A DNA stretch of 64,000 bases from Paraspadella gotoi (taxonomy: Eukaryota > Chaetognatha). A program made the position numbers and the translations under genes. Every line of letters starts with the position of its first letter. Positions within the stretch are counted from its first letter, which is position 1. The stretch lies in the NCBI GenBank assembly GCA_051294375.1, contig CM119265.1, positions 4,505,847-4,569,846 on the forward strand, given 5' to 3'. Below are positions 44,942 through 57,639 of this stretch, one piece after another. A model generated the notes under the pieces. It saw only the letters and a program-made list of their open reading frames with translations. It searched no databases and was not told the DNA's origin.

Positions 44942-47530
44942 TTCGTCCTTCTTCTCCTGTCTGCTTCTTCTCGCTTCCGCTCATGTGAAAAAAAATCAAT
45001 TTCTGCTTCTGGGTCTAAATGATCTTGCCGCATTCGATGACTCATTTATTTCTTGATGTAAAGTTTAATGTCGTTATAATTAGAATGCTTTTTGTTCAAA
45101 GTATAGTTGAAAAATTCTCACCTTTTAACTGGCTAATGATCACATTATTGCATGAAAAAAAAAAACTATTTGGAATTTTGACATTCTTTAGGCATATATT
45201 ATGGTGAAATAATGGCCCCATGCAATTTTATTATGATTTAAATTTGAAGTTTTAAAAAAAATTTATTATTTATTTAGTGGGTGTTGTTCAAGATCTGTGA
45301 TTTAAATTGGAAAGATTTAAACTATATTTCATTGCGCACTACCTACAGTCTACATTTAAAGTTCAAACTTCGTCTAGTCTCACCGTTTGGGCTAATTCTT
45401 AAAAGATTAATACATAGAAACTTTGAACAACTAATATTGATTTTTTCGTATGAAAGCTTTTTCAAAACAATCAGCATGACAATTTTTTTATCGAATAATA
45501 ATAAATTTCAGTTTGTTTTTATTGTTAGATTGTGGTTGAGGTTCAATGTTTCTCTTGTTTCTTGAAGCAATTTTCTAGCTTTTCTATACGTTTTTATCTC
45601 AATTCAAAGACCAGAGATGTGGATCGACTCGCGGAAAGCGAAAGCGGCCGATTTTGAGGAAAGCGAAACGGGGAGGCGATAGAAAAATTGAGAATAAGGG
45701 ATATGAACCAAGGAAGCTATAATAACTAATGCGTGTTCGTTCCTGATCCATTTGTTCTTTATTCGGTTGAAAGAAAGGCCTTATGTATTAAAACCTTTGA
45801 AACCCTCTCTTTCTCTTTTTCTTTTTCCCCTCCGTTTTTATGTTTTTTATTTTTGTAATTTTTTTTTAACGCTCAAAATTGTTTTCTGCTTTTAATTTTT
45901 TTTATTCGCTTTTTTTCTCATTCTCTTTCTTTTATTCTTTTCTTTCCTTTCTTGTCTCTCTCCTCTTTGTTAAAGAAGAAATTACATATTTTTTTTTAAT
46001 TATTTCTTTTGAGTTATATTTTTAAAGATTAAATAAAAAGTTAAAAAAGTAAAGAAGAAAGAAAAAAAAAGGCAGAAAAATTAGAAAGAAGGAATAAAGA
46101 AAAAAAAAGCATTGAATACTGAAAAAAGGAAATTAAATAAAAAAAGGGAAAAAAAATAAAAGTTTGTAAATAATGTTTTCACAATAATTTTTATTTTTAA
46201 TTTTTTTAAAACTCACTTTATCTGTCGCTTAATCTTCAGCCTGCTCCTCACTTCTGACCACCTAATCATTTCTCAACTCTGTGTTGAAAACTTTTTGGCC
46301 ATCTCACTCTCTCTCTTTTCTCTTCTTTTTCACATAATTTGCCATATTATTTACAAACTCTTAACTTTGGAAGAAAGCTTGATTGTGAGCCAAAACATGT
46401 CCATTTTTTTATACAAAATAAAATTCGTTTGTGAAAACATATTTCAAAAACTTTTTCTAAATCTCAAATCACAACATTATATAGTAAACAGCAGATTTCT
46501 TTCTCGATTTTGGTTGTTCGGTCGGTTAAATTTGGTGTAGTCATTCTACACGTGTAGCAAATGCACGTGAAATAAAATCGCTGCGTGTGCACTCGTTGAG
46601 AAACCGCTCATTGTGATTTTTAGTCCGATCCTGCTTATCCCAAATTCCGAACTCTCATAATTCACTTTGTGGTGTCGTCTCACCCCATAATTAAGACGAA
46701 ACATGTCTGTGAGTTTATTCTTAAAATTCGTTTTGACAATAAGAAACTTTCCTTATATCAAATAAAAATGATAATTTATGAAAAATTTAAATTTCTGATA
46801 CGTGAAGTGATCATCTTGAAGTGATAATCAAGAAGTGAATGAATCGTGAAGCTGGACGATATTAAAGTGACGATTGGGAGGTTGACGCCGGAGCAGATGA
46901 AATCAGAAAGCATATGTATTTTTTTATGATAAAGTTTAATTTCAAAATATTACAGAATATAAATCAGTTTTAAGTGTAGAATAATAATAGCGGAAAATGA
47001 CAGGTAGCTTGACAATATGGAACATATAAAAAAAACCGATTGAGGACGCTATCGGGAAGTTTGAGATTCTTTAGTTAATAATTTTTTTTGATATTTTTAT
47101 AATATACTTTTGCTGGGATTGGAATGTCTGCAAGTAATAACTTGTTGCATTGACTTAAATTTTTATTTAGTTTTATGAAGAAAATATATGATTTGTTATG
47201 TTATGATTTGTTTATAATTTTTGTGATTTAATTGAAAGATTCATATGACTAATAATAAGTAAATTATTTGATTTTCTGCTTACTGCTAATTTTTATGTAG
47301 CAGATCGACATTGTTTGGCTCAATTGTTCTCATTTTCTCATCGTCCAATAAGCTCAAAAAGAAAACTAAATGACTTTAGTATAATTAAACCTATCAACAA
47401 AAGCTGTTTCGTAGTTCGGCTATCACAATTTATCATCACTCCTCAGCTCTGCTCATTACTCGTCTCTTGGTTTAAATGATGACTCTTCAAAAAGTTTAAA
47501 CCGATTCCACAGAATTCGAGAATGATCGAA
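44893..47530. other. Mostly AT-rich DNA with coding-like fragments
   Basis: A (CT)n run at 44,893-44,942 opens an AT-rich stretch. Short frames near 46,850-46,925 (LDDIKVTIGRLTPEQMKSES) and 47,033-47,075 (KPIEDAIGKFEIL) have protein-like composition but lack good splice sites. A 16-mer at 46,576-46,591 equals part of lectin-gene exon 2. These may be remnants of old genes. Confidence 0.3.
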
Positions 47531-47543
47531 AACTTTTTTTTAC

Positions 47544-47624
47544 CTGGAAGGTTAGGAATTTTTCTACGACTTCTTGTTGCTCGATTGAACCATAGTCATT
47601 AACACAGGCACCATTTTTTAATAT
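47544..47624 (-). CDS. Possible short internal exon
   Basis: On the - strand a frame reading GACVNDYGSIEQQEVVEK and FLTFQ ends exactly at CCTTCCAG|GTAAAA, a good 5' splice site. The upstream boundary is unclear because the preceding DNA is A-rich with no pyrimidine tract. Product unknown; chance cannot be excluded. Confidence 0.2.
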
Positions 47625-47989
47625 CTTTTAATATTTCTTTTTATAATCTATTTTAAATTATCTATTTTTATTTATTTTACAAAACAAAAGAACTACTCTT
47701 TCAAAACAAAAAAAAAACAAAAAACATATGACTCCTTCTCTTCCTCCCGACCGTCCTCGCAACCGCCACGCCCACCTCGCCTGGGGTCTACTCCTCATTC
47801 GCCCTCATTACATCATCGTCTCCTCCTACTGCTCTCCTCTCGTTCCGCGCCTCCCTCGCTCAATCTCCATTCCGAGGCATACCTCTATCTCTTTCGTGGG
47901 CGAGTGTCCTCTCGGACTCTTTCTCGTCCGCCATCGCTCTCAAAATTGTGGACGTCCGCTCCGCCTAGGGATGGCTTTCGTCTTCGTGT

Positions 47990-48248
47990 CATGGGTCTCG
48001 TCAGCAACGCCAATACGTCATGTGGCGTTCGAAATCCGCGCAGCTTGATCCCTCTCGGCGACTACGCGCTTCAGCGCCTGCGGTCTGTTTCGCGCCGCTG
48101 CTGACGTCGGTGTTTGCGAGCGTCGCCTGCGCTCGGGGTCGTCGACGGGTCTGGCGGAGTCCAGTCTGTCGCCTACCTTTGGACTTTTTTTTGGTGGCGC
48201 ATAACGTTCTCTGGTTTTTTGGGGAGAGAAGCTTGCGAGATCGGACAG
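47990..48248 (+). promoter_or_regulatory. CpG-rich patch ending in a strong 5' splice site
   Basis: The region is dense in CpG, contains TGACGTC (CRE-like) at about 48,101, and ends in GGACAG|GTGAGT (boundary 48,248), with a second donor GAAG|GTAAGT 17 bases on. All three frames are open in parts, so the coding phase is undecided. It looks like a promoter with a first exon; the downstream exon was not found. Confidence 0.3.
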
Positions 48249-48689
48249 GTGAGTTAGAGGCGAAGGTAAGTCGCCTCAAGCAGGTGATAATGTGGGACGG
48301 GGCGAACGTGTTTTGTTTTAATGATTTTAGTACTAATTTTCAATAGTAATTTCAATAGTCGAATTTATAATTTTTACTTCATAGTCATATCATAGTATAA
48401 TTTAATTTTTAGGCAGTGAGAGTTTTCCAATATAATATCTTTCTGTACAAACCGTTTTTACGAAATAAATAAGCTTACTACTAGATAACTAATTAAATAA
48501 CTAAACGTAAATACTTATTCTACTAATAGTAAGTAAACAAAGTAAAACCAACTACTGACAAAATTAACTAAGTAAATCGATATAGATAACAATAAAACAA
48601 ATAATTCAGCAACTTTCATACGTCAATAAATGTACGAAATGAACTGATAAATGTAGAAAACTCTAACCTATTCCTAGCCCTTCCCGCTT

Positions 48690-49160
48690 ACCGCTCGTCA
48701 GCCTCCTGCGTCCCGCACTTGTCCCATTCGTGCCCTAGTTTTGTCTACGCCGGCATCGGCGGATTTCCTCACATGATGCTTCCCTTACCTTCTCGCCGGC
48801 CACAGCCCCCTCATTATTCCAAACTTTCTCGTCATCCGCAGTCGCCTGCAGCGGCGTCGTGCGCCGCCGCGCTGCGCTCTTCGCTTCCGGCGGACGGCCC
48901 GCTGTGGCGTCCGTTGGACGGGGCCGTCAGCGTCTCCGCTCCGTGGCGTCAATGTCCACCGTCTACCGTCTGCGCCCAACAAGGTGGCGTGCAACGGTTG
49001 GGAGGCCGTCGAGGCGGCACGCGCCGGTTTGCCTAGGTAACATCGTCTACGCGGCGGACATTCTGTTTTGACGTCGTTCGATGGTCTTTTGGCGCTTTTC
49101 GACGAGCGTTCTCCTCGCCCGTGGAAACGGCGTGGCTGCCGTCGTCGTTCTCGTCGTCAT
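48690..49160. promoter_or_regulatory. CpG-rich patch, possibly exonic
   Basis: High CpG with open frames on both strands (Arg/Ala/Pro-rich). A possible donor, CCTAG|GTAACA, ends near 49,035. It may be a second promoter or exon; no domain is recognised. Confidence 0.25.
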
Positions 49161-49368
49161 CTTCGTCGTCGCCGGAGCCAAGTTTTTCGAGAATGCCAAA
49201 AGGAGGAAAGAGAGAAGAGGAAGAGGAATGAAGATGAGAGAACTCTTATACTGATTTATAAATATTTGGTTATAGATCAATGGGCTACTATTTTATATTA
49301 CCTTGGCAAATCAACAACTTGCCGAAAGCGGCGATATGGGCGTGAGGGTCTTTGTTGTCCTTTGTCAC

Positions 49369-49371
49369 AAT

Positions 49372-49404
<33 letters not shown>

Positions 49405-49405
49405 C

Positions 49406-49462
<57 letters not shown>

Positions 49463-49466
49463 TGAG
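49369..49466. repeat. Interrupted (GA)n microsatellite
   Basis: About 98 bases of GA with a few interruptions. Confidence 0.93.
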
Positions 49467-50406
49467 AGAGATAACAACAACACAACTCGACAGTTGACAG
49501 ACAAATACTGACGGATAGTTGAGGGAAATTCCGGACGAGACGTCATCCGTCAAGTGCGACCAAAGAACTCAAAACATCTCGCTCTCTGTCTCTCTCTCTC
49601 TCTCGGGTAAACATCAGCACTGGTGAGAGCAAACCCCGCTTTTTTTTTTGTCCGTGCGAGTGTCTTTTGTTTTCAACTGCTTATTTTACCAAAATCTTCC
49701 CCACGATGAGTATGGGGTCGTTATGTGGAAGAGAAACGGTCCGTTTTTTTTTCGTTTGTTTACATTCGAATGTATTCTATTTGTAACCTAATCGCATCAG
49801 ATGAAACTTTTTTTGTGATTCCAAGAGTGCCAAATAAATTCCCGGGAACGAACGGTGATAAGTGAATAAATATATATTTAGATTAGGAGAATTTACTCGC
49901 GGGTGGTGATAGATATTTTGATCAACCAATAATTTTATGACAATATTAATAGAATTTGGGAAATACGAGAAAATTGGAAAAAAAAAACTGGAAAAAAAAA
50001 AACAAGTTGAAGAGATATAAAAGGCAGAAAGTAAGAATCATTTTTAATTGGTACCGGCTAAAAAAAAATAAGACAAGAAGGAAAATCATATTTTATATCG
50101 TCAAAACTATAAAAAGTTTCTTAGCTTTTGTCACCGACGACATATTTTTGGTCTTTTCCTCGCGGCGAAAGAGAATAACAGAGGGAAAGAAAAAGGGAAG
50201 AAAAATGAAAGCATATAAAGGGAAGATAGAAAGAAACAAAAACAAAAAGGAGCTTTTGTTATTGGTGGTTTTCAAGGTTAAATTACAAAAATGAAATACG
50301 ATTTCGTTTAGTCCGGTGTTTTTTTTTTCTCAATATAATGACTCAGGCAATTTTCCACTGCAAAATTCTTTTACCAATGACTTCTAATTTTTATTCTCGG
50401 TGGGAA

Positions 50407-50524
50407 CGAGAGAGAGAGTGAGTGAGAGAGAGAGAGAGAAGAGAAGAGAGAGAGGAGAGAGAGAGAGAGAGGAGAGAGAGAGGGGAAGAGAGTGGAGAGA
50501 GAGAGAGAGAGTTTGAGAGAGAGT

Positions 50525-50555
<31 letters not shown>

Positions 50556-50569
50556 CAGAGAGAGAGAGC

Positions 50570-50623
<54 letters not shown>

Positions 50624-50634
50624 AGAGTAGGAAA

Positions 50635-50672
<38 letters not shown>
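50407..50672. repeat. (GA)n next to (CT)n: fold-back microsatellite pair
   Basis: Interrupted GA for about 225 bases (50,407-50,632) is followed within 6 bases by perfect CT (50,638-50,672). The two are complementary and could pair in RNA or single-stranded DNA. Confidence 0.92.
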
Positions 50673-50677
<5 letters not shown>

Positions 50678-50946
50678 ATTTTTCATACAAAAAAATGAAG
50701 AAAGGAAAAAAAAAACTCTTTCTTCTCATTCAATAAATTTTTTTCCATATTTTCTCATTTTCTCGTATTACTTACCGACCCGTCTTTCCCCCCAATTCTT
50801 TCTTTCTTTTTTTTCGCTCTCTTAATTCTTTCTTTTTTCTTTTCAGCTTCCTTCCTCACCTCCCTTTAACTTACCCCCTTAATCGGTTTCCATCATCTTT
50901 CTTTCCTTCCAGTCTATCGTCCTTCAACTCTTTCAGAGATTGCCTT

Positions 50947-51268
50947 CTCTCTCTCACTATCTATCTCTCTTTCTCTCTCTNNNNNNNNNNNNNNNNNNNN
51001 NNNNNNNNNNNNNNNNNNNNNNNNNNNNNNNNNNNNNNNNNNNNNNNNNNNNNNNNNNNNNNNNNNNNNNNNNNNNNNNNNNNNNNNNNNNNNNNNNNNN
51101 NNNNNNNNNNNNNNNNNNNNNNNNNNNNNNNNNNNNNNNNNNNNNNNNNNNNNNNNNNNNNNNNNNNNNNNNNNNNNNNNNNNNNNNNNNNNNNNNNNNN
51201 NNNNNNNNNNNNNNNNNNNNNNNNNNNNNNNNNNNNNNNNNNNNNNNNNNNNNNNNNNNNNNNNNNNN
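50947..51268. other. (CT)n running into a 288-base gap
   Basis: CT/CTAT run to 50,980, then N at 50,981-51,268. Confidence 0.95.
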
Positions 51269-53090
51269 GACTGGATCGGAGAATTTTCCTCGGTATCCAG
51301 TTCATCGTTTGAATTGAGTTACAATTTACGGTTGTAATAAGCGAGAATACGGCATAAATCAACTCCGGAGCTGTGGGATTTATCATGCATTTCGAAATCC
51401 CATGCCCATGATAATTATAATATAAAATTCAAATATCTCTTCAAATCTATTTCGTAAAAACACTAGTGCCAAAAATATTTTTAAAATTATCCTCAAAAAA
51501 CGAATAAATTACTTTACGTTAAAAGAACCTCCATTCGAGTTAAGGAAAATTATGATTTCCTACCGAAAGAACGCTGACAGTCAATACTCTAAAAAACAGC
51601 CCAAAATAACCAAACAAAGGCCCCAACGGCCAGACCCCAACCTCAGCTAAAAATACCCCAGTAGAGACCCCTACCCCCGCCACCTATAAACTATAGAAAT
51701 TTATGGAGGTTCTTTTGTTTTGGTTCTTCGCTTACGGGAAGAAGATGAGCGTGAGCGTGAGATAAGAGAAAAGAGAGAAAAAAGAAAGTGAAACAAGAAA
51801 AAAAATAACTGAAAGAAAATCTACGAGGGAAAAAAAGTTGTTTTCTGAGTTTTGGCCGAGAGCGGTTCTCCGATGTTTATTGGTATAACGACAAGCGTTA
51901 TAAAGTAATTGATTTTGACAAACAAAGTTTGTATTTCAATTTAAACAGTTAATCACTGTTAATATTTTGAAGCGATGATTCGTGCTGGAACAAAAACAAT
52001 AATCTTTGTGGTAAAATTTGTTAAATGAATAAAGCTCTTTAGTTTTATAATCTTTTTAGTCGACGCGAAAATAAAAGTACCAATTCTCTTTTCCATTTTC
52101 GTCGCTGGCTTCAATTCAGCGCCTCCGTTTCTCTCTTTCGGTTCCTTACCTTTTTTGACTTTCCTTTTCCTTCTCTCGATTATCTGCATTCTTGGAGATA
52201 TTTACGGGGCCATATCCTCGCAGCTTGTTAAACTGTTAAACATCGCGCAGTTTCGGGGGAAGGAACTATAGTTTCACGCAACTAAACCGCCTGCGGCGTC
52301 GGTCTCTCGCCGGGGGATTATTCCGGCAAATCCCGCCCAAATTTACTGACGGGGACGAGCAAATGGCCAACTCTCTCTCTCCTCTCTCTCTCCTTTCTCC
52401 TATCTTTCTCATCTATCTTCTCTTCTCTCAATCGTTCTTCTGTTTTTTGCGGTTTCAAGGATTCTATCTCAACTAGCACGCCGATACAATCTGGCGCGTC
52501 ATAGCTTTGAATTTTTCTTTTGCTTTTCTTTTCAACTATATATTTTAAATACTACAGATGATTAATGACCAGACAAACTAGTACAGAACAAACAAGACAA
52601 GACAAGAAAAAATATAGGGAAAAAAAAAGAAAAGAAGAAGAAAAAGATAATTAAAAAAGAAAGAAAGAAGAGCAATGTATATTGTATGTGTAGAAAAGTG
52701 TGTTATTGAACTGGATATCCAGCTTCTGATTGGAATGTGTCTAATGAAGACTTGAATTAAAATCAAACAACACAACAACAAATGTCTCTTCAAATAAATC
52801 GTTGTTTGCTATAATTCAAACTTTTTCTCAATTCAACACCAAAGATGCTAAGTAACATTCTTTTTTGATTTTTTTTTTTGGTTTGTACACTTTCATTCTA
52901 AAAATTATTATTCATTTGAATCTAAAAAAAAAAAAAACGACGAGAGAGAGAGAGAATATATTTATATATATTATATATATGAATATAAAAAAAAGAGAGA
53001 AAGAGGTTAGACAAAGGAGAGAAAAGAAAGTGAGGAGAGAGAAATAAAAAATAGAAATAAAAGAAATAGAGTGGAGAATAGATACAGTCA
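51269..53090. other. AT-rich DNA without supported genes
   Basis: Mostly AT-rich; a Lys-rich 76-codon frame on the - strand (51,959-52,189) has no supporting signals. A short TATATA tract lies at about 52,955-52,985. Confidence 0.5.
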
Positions 53091-53094
53091 AAGA

Positions 53095-53460
53095 AGATAA
53101 AGAGAGAGAGAGATAGGAGAGAGAGAGACGAGAAGAGAGAGACAGAGGAGAGATGAGAGAGATATATGAAAATAAAAAAAGAGATGAGAGGTACGAAGGA
53201 GAGACAAGAGGAGAAAGTGAGGAGAAGAGATAAAAATAGAAAAAAAAAAGAAACAGAGTGAGAAAAAGGAGAGAGGATACAGATTTTGAAAGAGAGAAAG
53301 AGAGATGAGAGACCGAGAGAGAGAGAGTGAGAGAGAGAGAGATTGAGAGATATAGATTGAAAGAGAGAGCGAGAGAGAGAGAGAGAGGAGATGAAGATAG
53401 AAAAAAATTAAAAGAGAGAGGTAGACCGATAGAGAGAGAGGAGGAATATAAAATAGAGGG
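53095..53460. repeat. Interrupted (GA)n tract
   Basis: About 365 bases of GA-rich DNA with A-rich interruptions. The Ser/Leu frame on the - strand is an artefact. Confidence 0.9.
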
Positions 53461-53621
53461 TTTGGAATGAATAAATTCAAATAATTATTTATTTATAATT
53501 AGGATGTTTAAGGTTTCGTTATGTTTTTTAGTTAAAATATTTTTATACAACGGTAGCTGCCCATAATGATAGATTCACGGCGGGGACAGGGCTTCAACGT
53601 CATATCACATCACAAAATAGC

Positions 53622-53640
53622 CGGCGGGGATTCCCCGCCG
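53622..53640. promoter_or_regulatory. Palindrome containing a perfect kappaB (Rel) site
   Basis: CGGCGGGGATTCCCCGCCG is a 19-base palindrome around one central base. Its core GGGGATTCCCC (53,626-53,636) is an ideal NF-kappaB/Dorsal-type site. A second site lies 55 bases downstream. No gene start is confirmed nearby. Confidence 0.4.
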
Positions 53641-53690
53641 TGGATAAGGCAGAAGGCTTCAAACAGTAATCCCCGTAAAAAATAGTGGTA

Positions 53691-53699
53691 GGGATTCCC
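53691..53699. promoter_or_regulatory. Second kappaB-like site GGGATTCCC
   Basis: GGGATTCCC matches the Rel-site consensus GGGRNWYYCC in its core. A half-site AATCCCC lies between the two (53,668). An octamer-like ATTTGCAT follows at 53,803. Confidence 0.35.
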
Positions 53700-53889
53700 A
53701 AAACAGAGGGAAAAAAGACAGTTTCTGTGAATAAGAAAGGGTGCGCCGTTGAAACTGTCCCGCTTATAGGCAGTTCAAACTGCGATTCATGGACGGGGGT
53801 CTATTTGCATTTCTGCCACCTTTCTCCCTGTCTATTTTAAACCTGGTCCATCTTAAAGCCCTTATCTCTCTTCCTTCGCAAATCGCCGA

Positions 53890-55200
53890 AGATTCTCTTC
53901 TCTTCTCTCTCTCTCTCTCTCTTCTCTCTTCTTCTCTCTCTTCTCTCTTTCTCTCTCCTCATATCACAATTGTTATTATTACTGTATTAAACTTTCACAT
54001 TTTGAGCTTAATAATCAAAATCAATCAAATCTCTCTCTCTTTCTCTCTCTCTTCTCTCTCTCTCTCTCATCTCTCTCTCGTCTCTCTCTCTTTCTCTCGT
54101 CTCATCTCTCTCTCTCCTTCTTCTTTCCGCTTCTCTTTCACCTTTTATTTCGAAATGACGCGCCGCTTAGCTGCATTTCTTTCTCTTTAGTTACTTTACT
54201 TTTTCTTTTCACTCTTTTTTCTCAATTTTCTTTCTTCTCATCCAAATCGCTCTCTCGATCTTTAGTCTTCGTTGTTTCTTTTGAAATCTTTCCCTCGACT
54301 CGGAGCTCATCTCACTTCCTCTCCCTTTCCTCCCTTTTCTCTTTCCTCCATTCCTCCATTTTCCTTTTCGATCGTTCCCTTTTGTTACGTCTCTCTAGAA
54401 TGAGCTCAGCTTCTTTATTCTATTTTCTTTCCGGACGATCTTCCCCGCTTTCGTTTTCTTTCCCATTATTTTCTTTTCTTTTCTTTTCCTCTCCTTTCTT
54501 TTCCCAAACACTTTCGTCGTTTTCTCTCGCTTCCTATCTTTTCTTTTCCTTTTCCCCCTTTTTTGTTTATTACTTTCGCAATGTGCGATTAAACTTCTCT
54601 TTTTATTCTTTTCTTTACCCCTCTTTTTATTTCTTCCCATTCCTTTCCCAATTTTTCGTTTTCTGTCTTTACTTTCCTTCCTTTCCTCTCTTTATTTTCT
54701 TTCCTTTCCCTTCATATCTTTCTTTTTTTGTTTTCTTTCCCTCCTTCCTTTCCTTTCCTCCCTTTTCCCTTCGATCAGCTTCCATCAAGAAGCGCCGCTT
54801 TCGTTTTATGTCCCCGGACGCGTTTTCCTCGGCGTCGACGTTCATTACCTTCGCGTTAAACTCCTTTGGCGCGAAAACGAAACCCCCCCATCGCCCCCCA
54901 CCCACCTCTTTTCCTCCCTTTACCTCACCACCTAAATCTCCATCCCTTCTCCTTAACAATTCTCTTTCCTCAGATTTCGCTTATTTCCCAGACTGAAAAG
55001 CCTCCCGTTTAATGAGGCTCTCCTTTGACTCACTCGTTCGAACCCGAATCTCTTCATTTTATTCCCCTTTTCCTCAAATATTCGCTCTCTTCCCTTTTTT
55101 TCCCCCTTTCACCGTGAGAGTTCTTTTCCTTTCTCCTTTGCCCCTCTTCTCTCCTCTTCCTTTTTACCCTTTTCCTTCTCTGTTTTTCTTCCTTCCCTCG
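53890..55200. repeat. Pyrimidine-rich DNA with (CT)n tracts
   Basis: CT tracts at about 53,893-53,958 and 54,030-54,118, then T/C-rich DNA with CCTTTTC motifs to 55,200. A CpG-richer patch at 54,780-54,880 interrupts it. Long frames (Phe/Ser/Leu/Pro) reflect composition. Confidence 0.75.
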
Positions 55201-55251
55201 TGGACGAGAAAATAAACGAAAAAAAAGGAAAACTCCTTAATCGAAACCTAC

Positions 55252-55874
55252 NNNNNNNNNNNNNNNNNNNNNNNNNNNNNNNNNNNNNNNNNNNNNNNNN
55301 NNNNNNNNNNNNNNNNNNNNNNNNNNNNNNNNNNNNNNNNNNNNNNNNNNNNNNNNNNNNNNNNNNNNNNNNNNNNNNNNNNNNNNNNNNNNNNNNNNNN
55401 NNNNNNNNNNNNNNNNNNNNNNNNNNNNNNNNNNNNNNNNNNNNNNNNNNNNNNNNNNNNNNNNNNNNNNNNNNNNNNNNNNNNNNNNNNNNNNNNNNNN
55501 NNNNNNNNNNNNNNNNNNNNNNNNNNNNNNNNNNNNNNNNNNNNNNNNNNNNNNNNNNNNNNNNNNNNNNNNNNNNNNNNNNNNNNNNNNNNNNNNNNNN
55601 NNNNNNNNNNNNNNNNNNNNNNNNNNNNNNNNNNNNNNNNNNNNNNNNNNNNNNNNNNNNNNNNNNNNNNNNNNNNNNNNNNNNNNNNNNNNNNNNNNNN
55701 NNNNNNNNNNNNNNNNNNNNNNNNNNNNNNNNNNNNNNNNNNNNNNNNNNNNNNNNNNNNNNNNNNNNNNNNNNNNNNNNNNNNNNNNNNNNNNNNNNNN
55801 NNNNNNNNNNNNNNNNNNNNNNNNNNNNNNNNNNNNNNNNNNNNNNNNNNNNNNNNNNNNNNNNNNNNNNNNNN
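55252..55874. other. Assembly gap of 623 N
   Basis: Unresolved sequence; frames drawn across it have no meaning. Confidence 0.98.
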
Positions 55875-56061
55875 CTAAGGAGGGTAGTTGATATATCCGG
55901 TGTATGTTTGAGTTGGTTTTGCTGCACAGAGTGGTAGTTGAATAGGCACACACACACAGACACTTATCAGCGAGCGCGCTCCATCTCCGTCTCCGTATAT
56001 TTATAAAGAGGAAACCTTGAGCGTCGACAGCGCCTCTATCGCCAAACATTTCGGGGGAGAA

Positions 56062-56232
56062 AGCGACAACGACGATGACGTTAACGACGACGACGACGAC
56101 GACGTCAATAACGACGACTTTGATGTCTCCTACTCTTCTTTTCATCCCTTGTACTCATTTACGTTGACGCAGAAATCACGAGGGAATCACGGAGCGAGAC
56201 ATGAGTTACGACGACGACGAGTNNNNNNNNNN

Positions 56233-56262
<30 letters not shown>
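56062..56262 (+). repeat. (GAC)n repeats around a 10-N gap
   Basis: GAC/GAT runs at about 56,062-56,116 and 56,208-56,262, the second split by N (56,223-56,232). The linking frame is acidic and otherwise unremarkable; an exon is possible but unsupported. Confidence 0.85.
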
Positions 56263-56265
<3 letters not shown>

Positions 56266-56759
56266 AGCTGCAGATGAAGAAGAAGACTCTGATATACAAG
56301 AAGATAACGGATGACGTCAAGAAAGAGTCACGTGATCAGATTTACGCAAATCGCCAGAGTCGAAGCCTTTCATACGCAGAGATTGGCGAGGGGGGGAAAG
56401 GACGGTTGCGGGGAAGTCGGTGGCGGGGGGGGGGAGAGGAAACGGGAGAGAAGAGGAAAAGGAAAAGGAAATGAGAAGGGAGGAAGGAAAGGAGAAAACC
56501 GATTAAGTTAAGATTATGAAAGTTAAGATAAGGAAAGAAAAATTAAATTAAGAAATCGGGCGGAAGTAGAAATGTACTTAAGTTTACCTCTCTTGTCTCT
56601 ATGTATTAATAAAATTTAATTCGTAAAACTGCCAAGCCTCAGACGACTAATCTTTACTGCACTCTCGCTTTGGCAATCGAAGCGAATTTGTCACTCGAAT
56701 GTCTCGCAAATGTGACGCGATCACGATTCTGACGCAATGATGACGCACTACGCCGGCCG

Positions 56760-56966
56760 NNNNNNNNNNNNNNNNNNNNNNNNNNNNNNNNNNNNNNNNN
56801 NNNNNNNNNNNNNNNNNNNNNNNNNNNNNNNNNNNNNNNNNNNNNNNNNNNNNNNNNNNNNNNNNNNNNNNNNNNNNNNNNNNNNNNNNNNNNNNNNNNN
56901 NNNNNNNNNNNNNNNNNNNNNNNNNNNNNNNNNNNNNNNNNNNNNNNNNNNNNNNNNNNNNNNNNN
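56760..56966. other. Assembly gap of 207 N
   Basis: Unresolved sequence after CGCCGGCCG. Flanks (56,280-56,759 and 56,967-57,490) show no supported gene. Confidence 0.97.
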
Positions 56967-57497
56967 TTCTTCATCTTTCAGGAAAAGATATCACGAGTCA
57001 CGTCGAAAAGTTTTGATTAGAGATTCGAAATTATTTTCAGTCGTCGCGAGAGAATCCTTCTAATCGCTTCTTCCTGTCTAATATCTCAAACTCGCCTTCA
57101 TCTCCAACCGCCAACTTAGTTTCATTCTTTTCCCCTCTCTCTTAATTCTAAGAAATTGTAACAACCAATAAAAAAAAATTATTCATTAATTGAATAAACA
57201 AGCTGTATGTTGCACCGCGCCCAAACGCTTCCCACCCTATTTAACTTTGCCACCTCCATTTTTCTCTATCCGTCGTCGACGATTGGCCACCATCCTCGCC
57301 ACTTTCCCCTACCACCTTCCTCGACCACTTCGGTCCCTATTCCTCCACTTAAATATTTCACCATTTAACCCAAAATGAAATTTTATCGAAAAAAAAAAAT
57401 CAGTTTTCGTTTACCTGAATTTAAAGAGACGAAGAGATAAGAAGACCGATTTTAAAAAGATATCGACGCAAACAAAGAGACGAATGTCTTTACATAG

Positions 57498-57639
57498 AAA
57501 ATGGGGGCTTCGACCGCTCGCCGCTCATGGAATGGAAACGCTGAACAGAAATATCGTTCTATTTGAAAATTGTAACGAACCCCAAAAATGGTACCAAGTC
57601 GATGGCAAGTGTTATAGAGTCTAAAAAGGATCATAAAAA

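Noticed and set aside
54382-54996. 204-codon Phe/Ser-rich frame
   Set aside because: Low-complexity pyrimidine DNA; no domain, signal peptide pattern or splice sites beyond composition.
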